A stretch of DNA of 64,000 nucleotides from IMCC26077 sp964490435 (GCA_964490435.1 CAZBCF010000001.1:1-64000); one strand, 5' to 3'. Positions 25,396 to 35,043 are shown, counted from the stretch's first letter. The notes: a model not told the origin generated them from the sequence alone. Numbers and translations: made by a program.

Positions 25396-28098
25396 CTAAC
25401 GATTACGTGGATCCCCGTGGCACCTTTTGTATTTTTTCCCAGAACCACATGGACATGGCGCATTGCGAGAAGTCTCGTCGCTTGACCTAATAGTTTCGAC
25501 TTCTTGCTCGCCGAATTCGCCCGGAGCCGAATAGTGCAATTCTTCCTCTGCGGCACCTAGTTCAGGTAGCGATGCCGATGCCAAATCACCCTGTGCGGTC
25601 CGCTCGATGCTCACTTGTGCGTAGAAGACTGCGCCGACCGACTCCTCTTTTATCCCCTCCATCATGGCTGTGAAGAGATCAAATCCTTCTTTCTGATACT
25701 CAACCAATGGGTCGCGCTGAGCCATCGCACGAAGGCCAATGCCTTCCTGTAAGTAGTCCATCTCATAGAGATGGTCTCGCCAGCGACGATCTAGGACTGA
25801 GAGCACCACCCGTCTCTCAAGTTCGCGCATGATTTCAGGCGTTAACGCCACCTCACGCTCATCGTACTTTTCGAGTGCGTTGGCACTGACTACCTCACTC
25901 AGGTATTCGGATGACAAGGCTGAGATGTCGCCTACCTCTGCGATGAGATCCTCTGGCACGAGCGAGATCGGATAGAGCGCTTTGAGTTGTTGCCATAGCG
26001 CATCGAGGTTCCAATCCTCAGGAAAACCCTCTGCTGTTAAGAAGGCGACCTGGCTGCGTACCGCATCATCAATGAAGCCAATCATCTGATCTCGTAAATC
26101 TGCACCTTCGAGAACGCTACGGCGCTCGCCATAAACGACTTGACGTTGTCGATTGAGCACGTCGTCGTACTTGAGCACGTTCTTTCGGATTTCGAAATTC
26201 TGACTCTCTACTTGGGTTTGCGCTGACTTGATTGCATTGCTGACCATCTTGGATTCGATTGGCACATCATCTGGAATGCCAGCAGCGCCCAGGAAACGCT
26301 CAACTAGTGCAGAGTTAAAACGCCGCATCAAGTCATCTTGTAGCGATAGATAAAAGCGTGACTCACCAGGATCTCCCTGACGACCAGAACGACCTCGAAG
26401 CTGATTATCGATCCGACGAGATTCGTGGCGCTCGGTACCAAGGACGTACAAACCGCCGAGTGAAACGACTTCATCGTGCTCTGCAGCGACCAACTGGCGC
26501 TGTCGTGCAAGTTCAGCCGGCCACTCGCGTTCATAATCCTCAGGAGTATCTACCGGTGAGAATCCTCGCTGCTGTAGGGCGAAGTCTGCGAAGAACTCTG
26601 GATTTCCGCCGAGCATGATGTCAGTGCCGCGCCCTGCCATATTCGTTGCAACGGTCACCGCGCCTTTGCAACCGGCGCGGGCAACGATTGCCGCTTCACG
26701 CTCATGCTGTTTAGCATTCAGAACCTCATGCGATACACCCCGGCGAACCAGGTGTGTCGATAATTCCTCAGATTTCTCAACGCTCACGGTTCCGACCAAA
26801 ACCGGCTGGCCGCGCCGGTGTCGCTCGACAATGTCATCGACTACAGCCATGAATTTGGCATTCTCAGTCTTATAGACAAGATCTGACTGATCAACGCGTT
26901 GCATCTCTTTATTTGTCGGGATAGGGATGACGCCCAGTTTGTAGATTTGGTAGAACTCAGAAGCTTCGGTCATCGCCGTGCCGGTCATACCCGATAACTT
27001 TTCGTAGAGGCGGAAGTAATTCTGCAGGGTGATTGTCGCCAAAGTCTGATTCTCGTCTTGGATTTTGACACCCTCTTTTGCCTCAAGCGCTTGGTGCAAA
27101 CCTTCGTTATATCTACGTCCTTGCAAGATTCGTCCAGTATGTTCATCGACGATGAGCAATTCGCCGCTCATAATCACATAGTCGCGATCACGCTTGAAAA
27201 GTTCTTTTGATTTCAAAGCATTATTCAGATAGCTGATAAGCGGCGTGTTAGCGGTCTCATAAAGATTTTCGATTCCTAGAAGACGTTCAACCTCAGTGAT
27301 ACCAGCTTCAAGGATGCCGACGGTGCGCTTCTTCTCGTCGACTTCGTAGTGTTCATTCGCGGTGAGTTTCTTGGCAATCGCAGCGAATTCGGAGTACCAC
27401 TTCGTAGGTCGATCAGCCGGGCCACTGATGATGAGTGGTGTTCTAGCTTCATCGATCAAAATCGAGTCAACTTCGTCGACAATCGCGAAATTGTGCTCAC
27501 GTTGCACACAACTTTCGATAGACCAAGCCATGTTGTCGCGCAGGTAATCGAATCCGAACTCATTATTTGTGCCATAGGTGATGTCACACGCGTATGCGTC
27601 ACGCCGCTCGGGCGGAGTCATGTTCGCTAGGATTACGCCAACACTCAAACCTAAGAAACGATGAACGCGCCCCATCCATTCACTATCGCGTTCTGCTAAG
27701 TAATCGTTGACGGTGACGATGTGCACACCCGAGCCAGTTAATGCATTGAGGTAGGCAGGCAATGTTGAGACCAGCGTCTTGCCTTCACCAGTTCGCATTT
27801 CGGCGATATTGCCTCGATGTAAAGCGATCCCACCCATCAACTGCACGTCATAGTGGCGTTGACCCAGAGTCCGCTTGGCCGCCTCGCGCACTACCGCGAA
27901 TGCTTCAGGAAGGAGATCATCGAGATCTTCACCTTCGTTATATCGAGCCTTAAACTCATCGGTCTTGGCTCGGAGCTGTTGGTCGCTAAGAGCTGAAATT
28001 TCACTCTCATGGCTATTGATGACCCTTGCAAGTTTCTCAAGGTTCTTGATCTGGCGCCCTTCACCAGCGCGCAGAATCTTATCGAGCAGTGCGACCAC
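25396..28098 (-). CDS. secA: Preprotein translocase ATPase SecA
   Basis: A 900-residue, complete SecA (SecA1 type), which drives post-translational export through SecYEG. Walker A is MRTGEGKT (about residue 100), Walker B VDEVDSILIDEART, and NMAGRGTDIMLGG lies in the second nucleotide-binding fold. The C-terminal SEC-C zinc motif CPCGSGKKYKRCH is intact, allowing SecB-like or ribosome contact. The start is GTG 28098, since no in-frame ATG upstream gives a better start; an AAAGG sequence lies before it. It follows comF by 34 bp; the hpf gene found between them in many actinobacteria is absent. Confidence 0.97.
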   Translation of the reverse strand: MVALLDKILRAGEGRQIKNLEKLARVINSHESEISALSDQQLRAKTDEFKARYNEGEDLDDLLPEAFAVVREAAKRTLGQRHYDVQLMGGIALHRGNIAEMRTGEGKTLVSTLPAYLNALTGSGVHIVTVNDYLAERDSEWMGRVHRFLGLSVGVILANMTPPERRDAYACDITYGTNNEFGFDYLRDNMAWSIESCVQREHNFAIVDEVDSILIDEARTPLIISGPADRPTKWYSEFAAIAKKLTANEHYEVDEKKRTVGILEAGITEVERLLGIENLYETANTPLISYLNNALKSKELFKRDRDYVIMSGELLIVDEHTGRILQGRRYNEGLHQALEAKEGVKIQDENQTLATITLQNYFRLYEKLSGMTGTAMTEASEFYQIYKLGVIPIPTNKEMQRVDQSDLVYKTENAKFMAVVDDIVERHRRGQPVLVGTVSVEKSEELSTHLVRRGVSHEVLNAKQHEREAAIVARAGCKGAVTVATNMAGRGTDIMLGGNPEFFADFALQQRGFSPVDTPEDYEREWPAELARQRQLVAAEHDEVVSLGGLYVLGTERHESRRIDNQLRGRSGRQGDPGESRFYLSLQDDLMRRFNSALVERFLGAAGIPDDVPIESKMVSNAIKSAQTQVESQNFEIRKNVLKYDDVLNRQRQVVYGERRSVLEGADLRDQMIGFIDDAVRSQVAFLTAEGFPEDWNLDALWQQLKALYPISLVPEDLIAEVGDISALSSEYLSEVVSANALEKYDEREVALTPEIMRELERRVVLSVLDRRWRDHLYEMDYLQEGIGLRAMAQRDPLVEYQKEGFDLFTAMMEGIKEESVGAVFYAQVSIERTAQGDLASASLPELGAAEEELHYSAPGEFGEQEVETIRSSDETSRNAPCPCGSGKKYKRCHGDPRNR

Positions 28099-28132
28099 GC
28101 TTCATCGGCCTTTCTCGGAATAGACCCCTACT

Positions 28133-28819
28133 CTAATGCGCGGAGCGGCTCATGCTCCAATTGAGCGAATAAGCCGCTGAAACTCCCCCTAAACACCTGG
28201 CTCCAACCGCCTGAAGCGCCCGATATCCCTCACGCATAGTGGCACCAGTCGTGAGCACGTCGTCGATAAGTAAGAAATTCTGCTGCCCGATTTCGCGTTG
28301 AAACTTTTTCGCTTGCTCATCCCTCACAATAAAAGCGTTCTTCATATTCAATAATCTTTGTTGAGCATTGAGGCTCTTTTGTGGTGCGACCGAGCGATGA
28401 CAGGAAAGCAACGAAAGTACTTGATCACCAGATTGCTTGGAAACAGAATGCGCTATTTCTAATGTGAAATCTCGGCCTCGCTTTCGCCGCGCTCGAGCGC
28501 TGCTTGGGATGGGAACTAGAATCAAGCCAGCAGGAAAACTTGCGCGAGCGCGCACAATCGCCTCCACCAGTACCTCTTCTAATTGGAGGTTCGCATCATC
28601 TTTTGCACCAAGCACGATTTGCGATACCGCAGGACTGAAGGCAAGTGCTGCCGCCACTTGGAACATCTCTTGTCTTGTTATGGATACGGTTTCATCTCTT
28701 AAGGTTCTGATACAACCAACACAGAGAATGTCGCCTTCTAGCGAGCAACTCACGCAATGGACTGGAACAACGAGCGAATAAAGAGCCTTCAGGAGAGCAG
28801 ACAGATACGTGATGATCAT
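28133..28819 (-). CDS. ComF-family phosphoribosyltransferase-like protein
   Basis: A 228-residue protein of the ComF/GntX group. A small zinc finger at the N-terminus uses Cys22, Cys25, Cys33 and Cys36; the PRPP-binding loop FLLIDDVLTTGATMREG lies near residue 178, and ARRKRGRDFTLEIA is also typical. ComF links to DNA uptake in some bacteria, but in actinobacteria without competence genes the role is unclear. Located between mtrB (24 bp away) and secA (34 bp away) in one minus-strand run. Confidence 0.85.
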   Translation of the reverse strand: MIITYLSALLKALYSLVVPVHCVSCSLEGDILCVGCIRTLRDETVSITRQEMFQVAAALAFSPAVSQIVLGAKDDANLQLEEVLVEAIVRARASFPAGLILVPIPSSARARRKRGRDFTLEIAHSVSKQSGDQVLSLLSCHRSVAPQKSLNAQQRLLNMKNAFIVRDEQAKKFQREIGQQNFLLIDDVLTTGATMREGYRALQAVGARCLGGVSAAYSLNWSMSRSAH

Positions 28820-28843
28820 GCACCGACGATAGATCTTCCTCTG

Positions 28844-30391
28844 TCAGATTCTCATTTCAAACAGATGCTCTGTGAGTTCTTCACTACGGTCACGCGGGAG
28901 TGTTAATACGAAGAGCGAACCCCGCCCGTAGACACCCGTAGCCTCGATGATGCCGCCATGTAGCTGCGCATCCTCCTGTGCGATGGATAATCCCAGTCCA
29001 GTTCCTCCGCGTGTTCGCTCTCGAGACGGGTCTGCCCGCCAAAATCGGTCAAAGACCCGAATCTCTTCGCCTTTACGTAATCCGATTCCGTAGTCACGAA
29101 CTGCCACCGCAATGGATTTGGCCCCAGACCGAATCTCGACATCAATCGGCTTGCCCGCACCGTAACCAATCGCATTATTAAGCAGATTTCGCATGATCCG
29201 ATCGATACGTCGTGGATCGACCACAGTCACCACCGGCTCCTCGGGATGGATAAATCGGAATACTGAGCCGTGCTCTTGGGCAATAGGCTTGAGTGATTCG
29301 AGGCTGCGCTCAACCAACACTGCGATATCTGTGAACTCAGGCTCGAGATTCACTACACCCGCATCGAAACGACTGACTTCTAGTAACTCAGTCAAGAGGT
29401 TTTCGAACCGTTCCAACTGCGCCGAAAGCAATTCAGCGCTTCTGGAGATCGTCGGGTCGAATTCATGTCGCTGACGATAAATGAGATCCGATGCCATCTT
29501 CAAAGTTGTCAGCGGAGTGCGCAACTCATGTGATACGTCAGAGACAAATCGCTGTTGCACGCGAGAGAGGTTCTCTAATCGAGTGATTTGATTCTGGAGC
29601 GCTCCTGCCATCTCATTAAAAGAGAGCGCCAGTCGTGCAATCTCATCGGCCCCTTCAACATTCATCCGCTCAGCAAAATCCCCCGCAGAGAGTTTCTCAG
29701 CGATTTCAGCCGCTCTCCTGATGGGCGAGACGACTTGTCGTGAAACCGCCCACACGATAAGTAGCAACACAAGGACGAGTGCAATCGCACCAACTAATAG
29801 GGTGCGCGAGATGAGCGAGATTGTGGCATCTTCCGGTGCGGTGCTAAACAGAAAGTACATCTCAAATTGACCAAAATTATTGATATTCATTTTCCCGCCA
29901 ACAATCAAAGCAGGAACGACACGTTCAATCGGAACTGGAGTGAGAAAAGTACTTGGATAAAGGATGTCGCCATAGGCATACTGCAGCTCTTTTGCTGCTA
30001 AGACGCGTGCGCGTAACTCTTTGGGTATGGAGGATTTAGATACCTGATTAGTGGAGCGTTCGTAGAGTAGAAAGCGCTCCTGCGGAGAGCGTGCCTGCAA
30101 AATCACAACCTCAGGATTTCGATCATTCCCTTTCGCATCCGAGAATTCTGTGATAGTTCTATCGATCGCATCACGAAAAGCCGAAATCGAGTTGATTTGG
30201 GCAAGGATGAAGCCGTTCTCAGTTTGGAAAAGCTTAGATTGACTTTCATTCAGAGCAGATTCGATCTTGGACTCCTTGATGCCATCGCCCACGCGCTGGT
30301 TGAGTACTGAAGCGAGAATTGATACGAGAAGCGTCGACAAGAGCAGCGTTGTACCTAAAACTCGGAACGCGAGCGAATTTACAAAACGCAT
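28844..30391 (-). CDS. mtrB: Sensor histidine kinase MtrB
   Basis: A 515-residue membrane kinase. TM1 (about 7-31), an extracytoplasmic sensor region, TM2 (about 194-216), HAMP (217-270), HisKA with His288 in RFVSDVSHELRTPL, and HATPase with NNAIGYG, DYGIGL and GTGLGL boxes. MtrB phosphorylates MtrA and controls cell-wall turnover and division in actinobacteria. ATG overlaps the mtrA stop by 1 nt (TAATG). LpqB, the lipoprotein usually encoded just downstream and affecting MtrB, is absent here. Confidence 0.95.
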   Translation of the reverse strand: MRFVNSLAFRVLGTTLLLSTLLVSILASVLNQRVGDGIKESKIESALNESQSKLFQTENGFILAQINSISAFRDAIDRTITEFSDAKGNDRNPEVVILQARSPQERFLLYERSTNQVSKSSIPKELRARVLAAKELQYAYGDILYPSTFLTPVPIERVVPALIVGGKMNINNFGQFEMYFLFSTAPEDATISLISRTLLVGAIALVLVLLLIVWAVSRQVVSPIRRAAEIAEKLSAGDFAERMNVEGADEIARLALSFNEMAGALQNQITRLENLSRVQQRFVSDVSHELRTPLTTLKMASDLIYRQRHEFDPTISRSAELLSAQLERFENLLTELLEVSRFDAGVVNLEPEFTDIAVLVERSLESLKPIAQEHGSVFRFIHPEEPVVTVVDPRRIDRIMRNLLNNAIGYGAGKPIDVEIRSGAKSIAVAVRDYGIGLRKGEEIRVFDRFWRADPSRERTRGGTGLGLSIAQEDAQLHGGIIEATGVYGRGSLFVLTLPRDRSEELTEHLFEMRI

Positions 30392-31083
30392 TATTTTTGT
30401 TCTGTGAAGTTACCAGCGCGATACCCAACTCCGCGCACAGTTAAGACTAATTCTGGTTGATTCGGGTCGCGTTCAATCTTAGATCTAATTCGTTGAATGT
30501 GGACGTTGACCAGACGTGTATCAGAGGAGTGGCGGTATCCCCACACCTCTGCGAGCAGCGCCTCGCGAGTGAATACTCGACCCGGTTCACGAGCCAACGC
30601 CAAAAGCAGGTCGAACTCGAGGCGAGTAAGTGCGATCACTCTCTCGCCGCGTCTGACTTCATGTGCGACTAGATCGATGGAGACGCCACCAAATTCCAAT
30701 TTCGAGGAAGCAGCAGGCGTTGATGTGACTCTACGGAGTCGCGCCTTGATTCGAGCAAGCAATTCATTGGTCTGGAATGGCTTTACGATGTAATCATCGG
30801 CTCCCGCCTCAAGTCCTTTCACAACATCGGTCGTCTCACCTTTTGCTGTCAACATCACTATAGGTACCATCGATTCGGCACGGATTAATTTGCAGACTTC
30901 TATTCCACTGAGTCCAGGCAACATCAAATCAAGCAAAACTAGGTCTGGGGTGGAGTTACGGAATACATCCATAACTTGATCTCCACGTGAGACCAAGTCG
31001 ACTTCCATGCCTTCGCCCGTGAGGACGATGGCAAGCATCTCTGCTAAGTCTTGGTCATCGTCGACGACCATTATTAGCGTCAT
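30391..31083 (-). CDS. mtrA: Response regulator MtrA
   Basis: A 230-residue OmpR/PhoB-type regulator, very close to mycobacterial MtrA. The receiver has acidic pocket Asp8-Asp10, phosphoacceptor Asp52 (LLDLMLPG) and a conserved Lys in YIVKPF; the C-terminal winged helix contains TRLEFDLLLALA and NVHIQRIRSKIE. I chose ATG 31083 (aligning with other MtrA proteins), which overlaps the ahcY stop by 1 nt (TAATG). MtrA is often essential and regulates replication, division and peptidoglycan hydrolase genes. Confidence 0.97.
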   Translation of the reverse strand: MTLIMVVDDDQDLAEMLAIVLTGEGMEVDLVSRGDQVMDVFRNSTPDLVLLDLMLPGLSGIEVCKLIRAESMVPIVMLTAKGETTDVVKGLEAGADDYIVKPFQTNELLARIKARLRRVTSTPAASSKLEFGGVSIDLVAHEVRRGERVIALTRLEFDLLLALAREPGRVFTREALLAEVWGYRHSSDTRLVNVHIQRIRSKIERDPNQPELVLTVRGVGYRAGNFTEQK

Positions 31084-32342
31084 TAGCTGCCGTGCTCCCA
31101 TGAATTGAGGTAGTGCTCTTGCTCTGGCGTAAGCACATCAACTTCGCCACCCATGCTCTTTAATTTCAACGCCGCAACCTCTTTATCGATAGCAACGGGT
31201 ACATCGTGGACCCCTGGCTTCAGATTCTTCGCCTCGTGCACCAACCACTCCGCAGTGAGCGCTTGGTCGGCAAACGAGAGATCCATGACAGCGGCAGGGT
31301 GACCTTCGGCAGCGCCCAGATTTACTAATCGACCTTCAGCCAAAAGGAGTAATCGACGTCCATCATTCATGACGTACTCATCAGTCTGATGGCGAATCTT
31401 CGAGTTCTTGCGAGCATTGTGCTCAAGCCAAGCCACATCAATTTCGATGTCGAAGTGGCCAGAGTTGGCCATAATGGCATTATCTTTCATCCGCTCGAAG
31501 TGCTCTGCGCGTAGCACGTCGCGATTGCCAGTGACCGTGATAAAGATATCTCCGATTCGGGCGGCATCATGCATAGTCATCACTCGGTAGCCCTGCATCA
31601 TCGCATCGAGAGCTTTTGTCGGGTCGATTTCTGTGATAACCACTTCAGCGCCTAGTCCTTTGGCGCGTTCTGCAACACCGCGTCCGCAATAACCGAAGCC
31701 AGCCACCACCACGATTTTGCCGGCAACAAGAGTATTAGTAGCTCGGAATACTGCATCAAAAGTCGACTGACCGGTGCCATATCGATTATCGAACATGTGC
31801 TTGGTGTCGGTGTCATTGACTGCAATCATCGGGAATGTCAGCGCACCATCGCGTGACATTTGGGTAAGACGGATTACTCCAGTAGTGGTCTCTTCGCAAC
31901 CACCAAGTATCGTTGGAAGTAGTTCGCGCCGAGTCGTGTGTAGCGTGTTGACTAAATCGCAACCATCGTCGAAGACGAAGTGTGGAGCGATATCGAGTGC
32001 AGAATTTATATGACTGTAGTAACCATCGCGGTCAATTGCGTTTCGAGCGAAAACGCTAATGCCGTATTCGTGGACTAGTGCCGCAGCAGTGTCATCTTGA
32101 GTCGAGAGCGGATTTGAGGCACAAAGAGCCAATTCGGCGCCTCCGGCAGCCAACGTGCGCATCAGGTTTGCGGTCTCGGTGGTTACGTGCATACATGCAG
32201 AGATTCGAACGCCTTTGAAAGGTTGCTCTAGAGTGAAGCGATCGCGAATCTGAGCCAACACCGGCATGCTCCGCTCGGCCCATTCGATTCGCTTTTTGCC
32301 TTGTGCTGCTAAATCTGCGTTGGCGATATCGCTCTTAATCAT
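31083..32342 (-). CDS. ahcY: Adenosylhomocysteinase
   Basis: A 419-residue S-adenosylhomocysteine hydrolase, which splits SAH into adenosine and homocysteine and so removes the inhibitor formed by methyltransferases. CMHVTTETANL, ASNPLSTQDDTAAAL, NDTDTKHMFDNRYGTGQS and the NAD loop VVAGFGYCGRG are present. It lacks the ~40-residue insertion of the long mycobacterial form, so it belongs to the short (archaeal/Thermotoga-like) group. I start at ATG 32342, aligning with family N-termini; a GTG lies 54 bp upstream. It precedes mtrA directly; tmk, found between them in M. tuberculosis, is missing. Confidence 0.95.
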   Translation of the reverse strand: MIKSDIANADLAAQGKKRIEWAERSMPVLAQIRDRFTLEQPFKGVRISACMHVTTETANLMRTLAAGGAELALCASNPLSTQDDTAAALVHEYGISVFARNAIDRDGYYSHINSALDIAPHFVFDDGCDLVNTLHTTRRELLPTILGGCEETTTGVIRLTQMSRDGALTFPMIAVNDTDTKHMFDNRYGTGQSTFDAVFRATNTLVAGKIVVVAGFGYCGRGVAERAKGLGAEVVITEIDPTKALDAMMQGYRVMTMHDAARIGDIFITVTGNRDVLRAEHFERMKDNAIMANSGHFDIEIDVAWLEHNARKNSKIRHQTDEYVMNDGRRLLLLAEGRLVNLGAAEGHPAAVMDLSFADQALTAEWLVHEAKNLKPGVHDVPVAIDKEVAALKLKSMGGEVDVLTPEQEHYLNSWEHGS

Positions 32343-32412
32343 CGTTGCTCTACTCACTGTGGCGCTTACCTTCCGCTCGGGCTTCTCGGGTATCACTGAA
32401 TACGACCGAACT

Positions 32413-33522
32413 TTACCGCCCTTTTCCAGTTACCACCCAGAGAGAACCATGTGACTCGAGGCGGTACGCCCCAGGGGCAAGTAACGCGCCGTCATTCTGA
32501 CTTATCAAGACCCCTGAGCCACCAGTCTCGCCAGTAGAGATCACAGCGCTGCCATCGGAGGCAAAAGCGATGGCATGATCTTCGATGAATAACTCACGAA
32601 CCTGCTCTCGATTCGTGTGATCCGAATCGAATCGCATTAAGGCGAAATCCTCAATTGGAGGACGCCAATGAAGTACGCCTGCGCGTGATTCAGGAGTGAT
32701 TCTCTGGGCTAATCCGCTATTCGTATCGACTACGGCGAGAAAGTTCTTCTTGTCGATTGGTTTATTGGTCAATCCCCCACGAATCACGTTATCGCTATTG
32801 GCCATGACTTCAACCACGGTTCCGTGAAGATACGCATGTATGCACCGAGGAGGTAAATACAAACTCGCACCAGGTTCAAGAATCACTAGTTCACAAAGTA
32901 AGAATGCAAGCGGGTCGAGCTTAGGTGAATAGAGTTCGATGAGTTCACGCATCCAACGATGTCGTACGCTATCAAGATTACCTAAGTTGTTACGTACTTC
33001 TTCGAGGATTCCAGTCGTATCTGGCACGCCTAGAATTCGATCCAGCAGATCTAGCATCGTTGAGCCTCGTCGTAATGGTTCTGCAATCAGAGCATCTGCT
33101 TGCGGCGAATCCAGTTGACGAAGTTTTTCCAGGACCACGCTGGACTGGGCAACTCCCACCAAAGCATGGAACTCAGTGAGTGCAACTAACATCTCAGGTT
33201 TGTGATTATCGTCTTTGAGAACATCTATTAATCTGGGAATGTCATCCAATGCAGGGTGTACTTGGAGAGAGAGCGAATGCTCGACTGCAAGGATCTTGGC
33301 CAGGAATGGCAGGCGACCAAAATCGTGGGTAATCGAGTCGAGGTGGTAAGACTTGCCTTTGACAGGTGATGGGCCCTGAGGATTATCGCCAAACCAGAGT
33401 TCAGCCTCAGGCTCAACGCTTCGAACTTCGCCACGATGGTTAGCTAAAGTGGAGTGCGAACCCCACGGATAGTTCTTTATAACGCCTTCGATGGGGATGA
33501 TGGCAGGAGTCTGTTTTCTCAT
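32413..33522 (-). CDS. manA: Mannose-6-phosphate isomerase, class I
   Basis: A 369-residue zinc enzyme interconverting fructose 6-phosphate and mannose 6-phosphate. The zinc-site motif LSLQVHP and the second-cupin PPRCIHAYLHGTVVEVMANSDN segment are seen, plus the N-terminal NYPWGS. The ATG overlaps the stop of the Trm112-like gene by 3 nt within ATGA. It feeds ManB and the nucleotidyltransferase at 40369, giving an activated-mannose supply line for glycans. Confidence 0.93.
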   Translation of the reverse strand: MRKQTPAIIPIEGVIKNYPWGSHSTLANHRGEVRSVEPEAELWFGDNPQGPSPVKGKSYHLDSITHDFGRLPFLAKILAVEHSLSLQVHPALDDIPRLIDVLKDDNHKPEMLVALTEFHALVGVAQSSVVLEKLRQLDSPQADALIAEPLRRGSTMLDLLDRILGVPDTTGILEEVRNNLGNLDSVRHRWMRELIELYSPKLDPLAFLLCELVILEPGASLYLPPRCIHAYLHGTVVEVMANSDNVIRGGLTNKPIDKKNFLAVVDTNSGLAQRITPESRAGVLHWRPPIEDFALMRFDSDHTNREQVRELFIEDHAIAFASDGSAVISTGETGGSGVLISQNDGALLAPGAYRLESHGSLWVVTGKGR

Positions 33523-33683
33523 CCTCGCTTGGTTGCAGAGTCAATCAACAAGATAGGAATCCCATTACGTACGGGGAAGGCTAGCGAGCAGGCGCCGCAG
33601 AAGAGTACTTCACTCTCCGGCGCCAACTTACCGCGACATTGGGGGCAAACGATGATGTCAAGAATCTTCCGATCGACGCTCAC
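33519..33683 (-). CDS. Trm112-like zinc-ribbon small protein
   Basis: A 54-codon gene found by reading the space between manA and manB. It begins with GTG at 33683, inside GTGA overlapping the manB stop, and ends with TGA at 33519 inside ATGA overlapping the manA start. The protein starts VSVDRKILDIIVCPQCRGKL and has Cys13, Cys16, Cys29 and Cys32, followed by FPVRNGIPILL, the standard layout of bacterial Trm112-family proteins. In eukaryotes and archaea Trm112 activates methyltransferases; in actinobacteria this small gene is typical of the manA-manB interval. Coupling at both ends makes it a real gene. Confidence 0.9.
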   Translation of the reverse strand: MSVDRKILDIIVCPQCRGKLAPESEVLFCGACSLAFPVRNGIPILLIDSATKRG

Positions 33684-35038
33684 TTCCGGATCACCTCCAG
33701 TGCCTCATCGCGGACACGACACATTATCTCATCGCTCGTTGCTTCGACGTTCAAGCGCAATAGCGGCTCTGTATTGGATGCTCGTACATTCAGCCACCAT
33801 GAATTTGCGCTGATTGTCAACCCATCGAGTCGATCGACGGCGCCCTGGGCTGCAAAGCGCTGTTCGACTCGAGCAATTGCACTCTCAACATCAGCGACTT
33901 TCGAATTTATCTCACCACTATTGTAGAAAGTTCGAAACTTTTGTATCAGAGTAGAGAAAGCGGTACCTGCCTGAGTGTTACCAAGTGCTCTGATTGCGTA
34001 TAGCGCGGCGAGCATCCCAGAGTCGGCATTCCAAAAATCTTTGAAATAAAAGTGTCCCGAGTGTTCTCCTCCGAAAATCGCTCCGGTTTCAGCCATCTGC
34101 TCCTTTATAAACGAGTGCCCCACTCGGCTTCGAACGGGAATACCGCCGTTTCGTGCGATGACTTCTGGGACTATCCGCGAAGAAATCAAGCTATAGATGA
34201 TGGTTGCACCTGGAACGCGCTCTAACTCGCTCTCGGCAATGAGGGCAGTGAGTAACGATGGTTCGACGACGGCGCCGCGCTCATCAACGAGGAAACAGCG
34301 ATCTGCATCCCCATCGAAAGCAAGACCTAGATCAGCGCGCTCTGCAATCACTCGCGCCTGCAAATCTTTTAAGGTCGTAAAATCAAGAGGATTCGCCTCA
34401 TGGTTTGGAAAGGTGCCATCAAGTTCGAAGTACATCGGAATAATCTCGAGATTTAACGGAGCAAGCACCGTCGGAACTGTGTGACCTGCCATCCCATTGC
34501 CAGCGTCAACGACGACTTTAAGTCGGCGAATCGAATGGCAAGGTACTAGTTTGCGAAGGTATTCACCATAACTTTGCAGCATGTCGAGTTGGCGTTCGAC
34601 TCCTGCTCGCGAAGAAGTGGGTAGCGAGCCATGAATTAAGGCAGCGCGAATATCCTCTAAACCAGAGCGTACGCCGATAGGTTTCGCACCAGCACGAGCA
34701 AGTTTGATTCCATGATAGGAGGCAGGGTTGTGACTTGCAGTGAACATTGCACCCGGAATGTCTAGAACTCCAGTCGCGAAATATAATTGGTCTGTCGCGG
34801 AGAGGCCGATGTTTATGACGTTGGTGCCCGTTGCCCGAACGCCATCAGAGAATGCAGCCACTAGAGCAAGTGACGATGGTCGCATGTCGTACCCAACCAC
34901 CACCTCGTGGGCTGCAACCAAGTTGGCGAATGCGACGCCGACATCCCGACAGAATTTCTCAGTTATCTCAGTACCGACTAGACCTCTGATGTCATACGAT
35001 TTTATGATTGACGCAAGTGACTGCGCGGTATACGCCAC
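33680..35038 (-). CDS. manB: Phosphomannomutase/phosphoglucomutase
   Basis: A 452-residue alpha-D-phosphohexomutase converting mannose 6-phosphate to mannose 1-phosphate. The active serine is in MFTASHNP, the Mg loop is FDGDADRC, the sugar-binding loop GGEHSGHFYF, and the phosphate loop RASNTEPLLR. It sits between DUF3499 (5 bp) and the Trm112-like gene (4-nt overlap). Symbol follows the actinobacterial usage manB/pmmA. Confidence 0.93.
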   Translation of the reverse strand: MAYTAQSLASIIKSYDIRGLVGTEITEKFCRDVGVAFANLVAAHEVVVGYDMRPSSLALVAAFSDGVRATGTNVINIGLSATDQLYFATGVLDIPGAMFTASHNPASYHGIKLARAGAKPIGVRSGLEDIRAALIHGSLPTSSRAGVERQLDMLQSYGEYLRKLVPCHSIRRLKVVVDAGNGMAGHTVPTVLAPLNLEIIPMYFELDGTFPNHEANPLDFTTLKDLQARVIAERADLGLAFDGDADRCFLVDERGAVVEPSLLTALIAESELERVPGATIIYSLISSRIVPEVIARNGGIPVRSRVGHSFIKEQMAETGAIFGGEHSGHFYFKDFWNADSGMLAALYAIRALGNTQAGTAFSTLIQKFRTFYNSGEINSKVADVESAIARVEQRFAAQGAVDRLDGLTISANSWWLNVRASNTEPLLRLNVEATSDEIMCRVRDEALEVIRK

Positions 35039-35043
35039 ATTCG

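Noticed and set aside
32343..32412. SAH riboswitch upstream of ahcY
   Set aside because: Only 70 nt are available and the conserved riboswitch core (including the AACGGC-type segment) is not recognisable.
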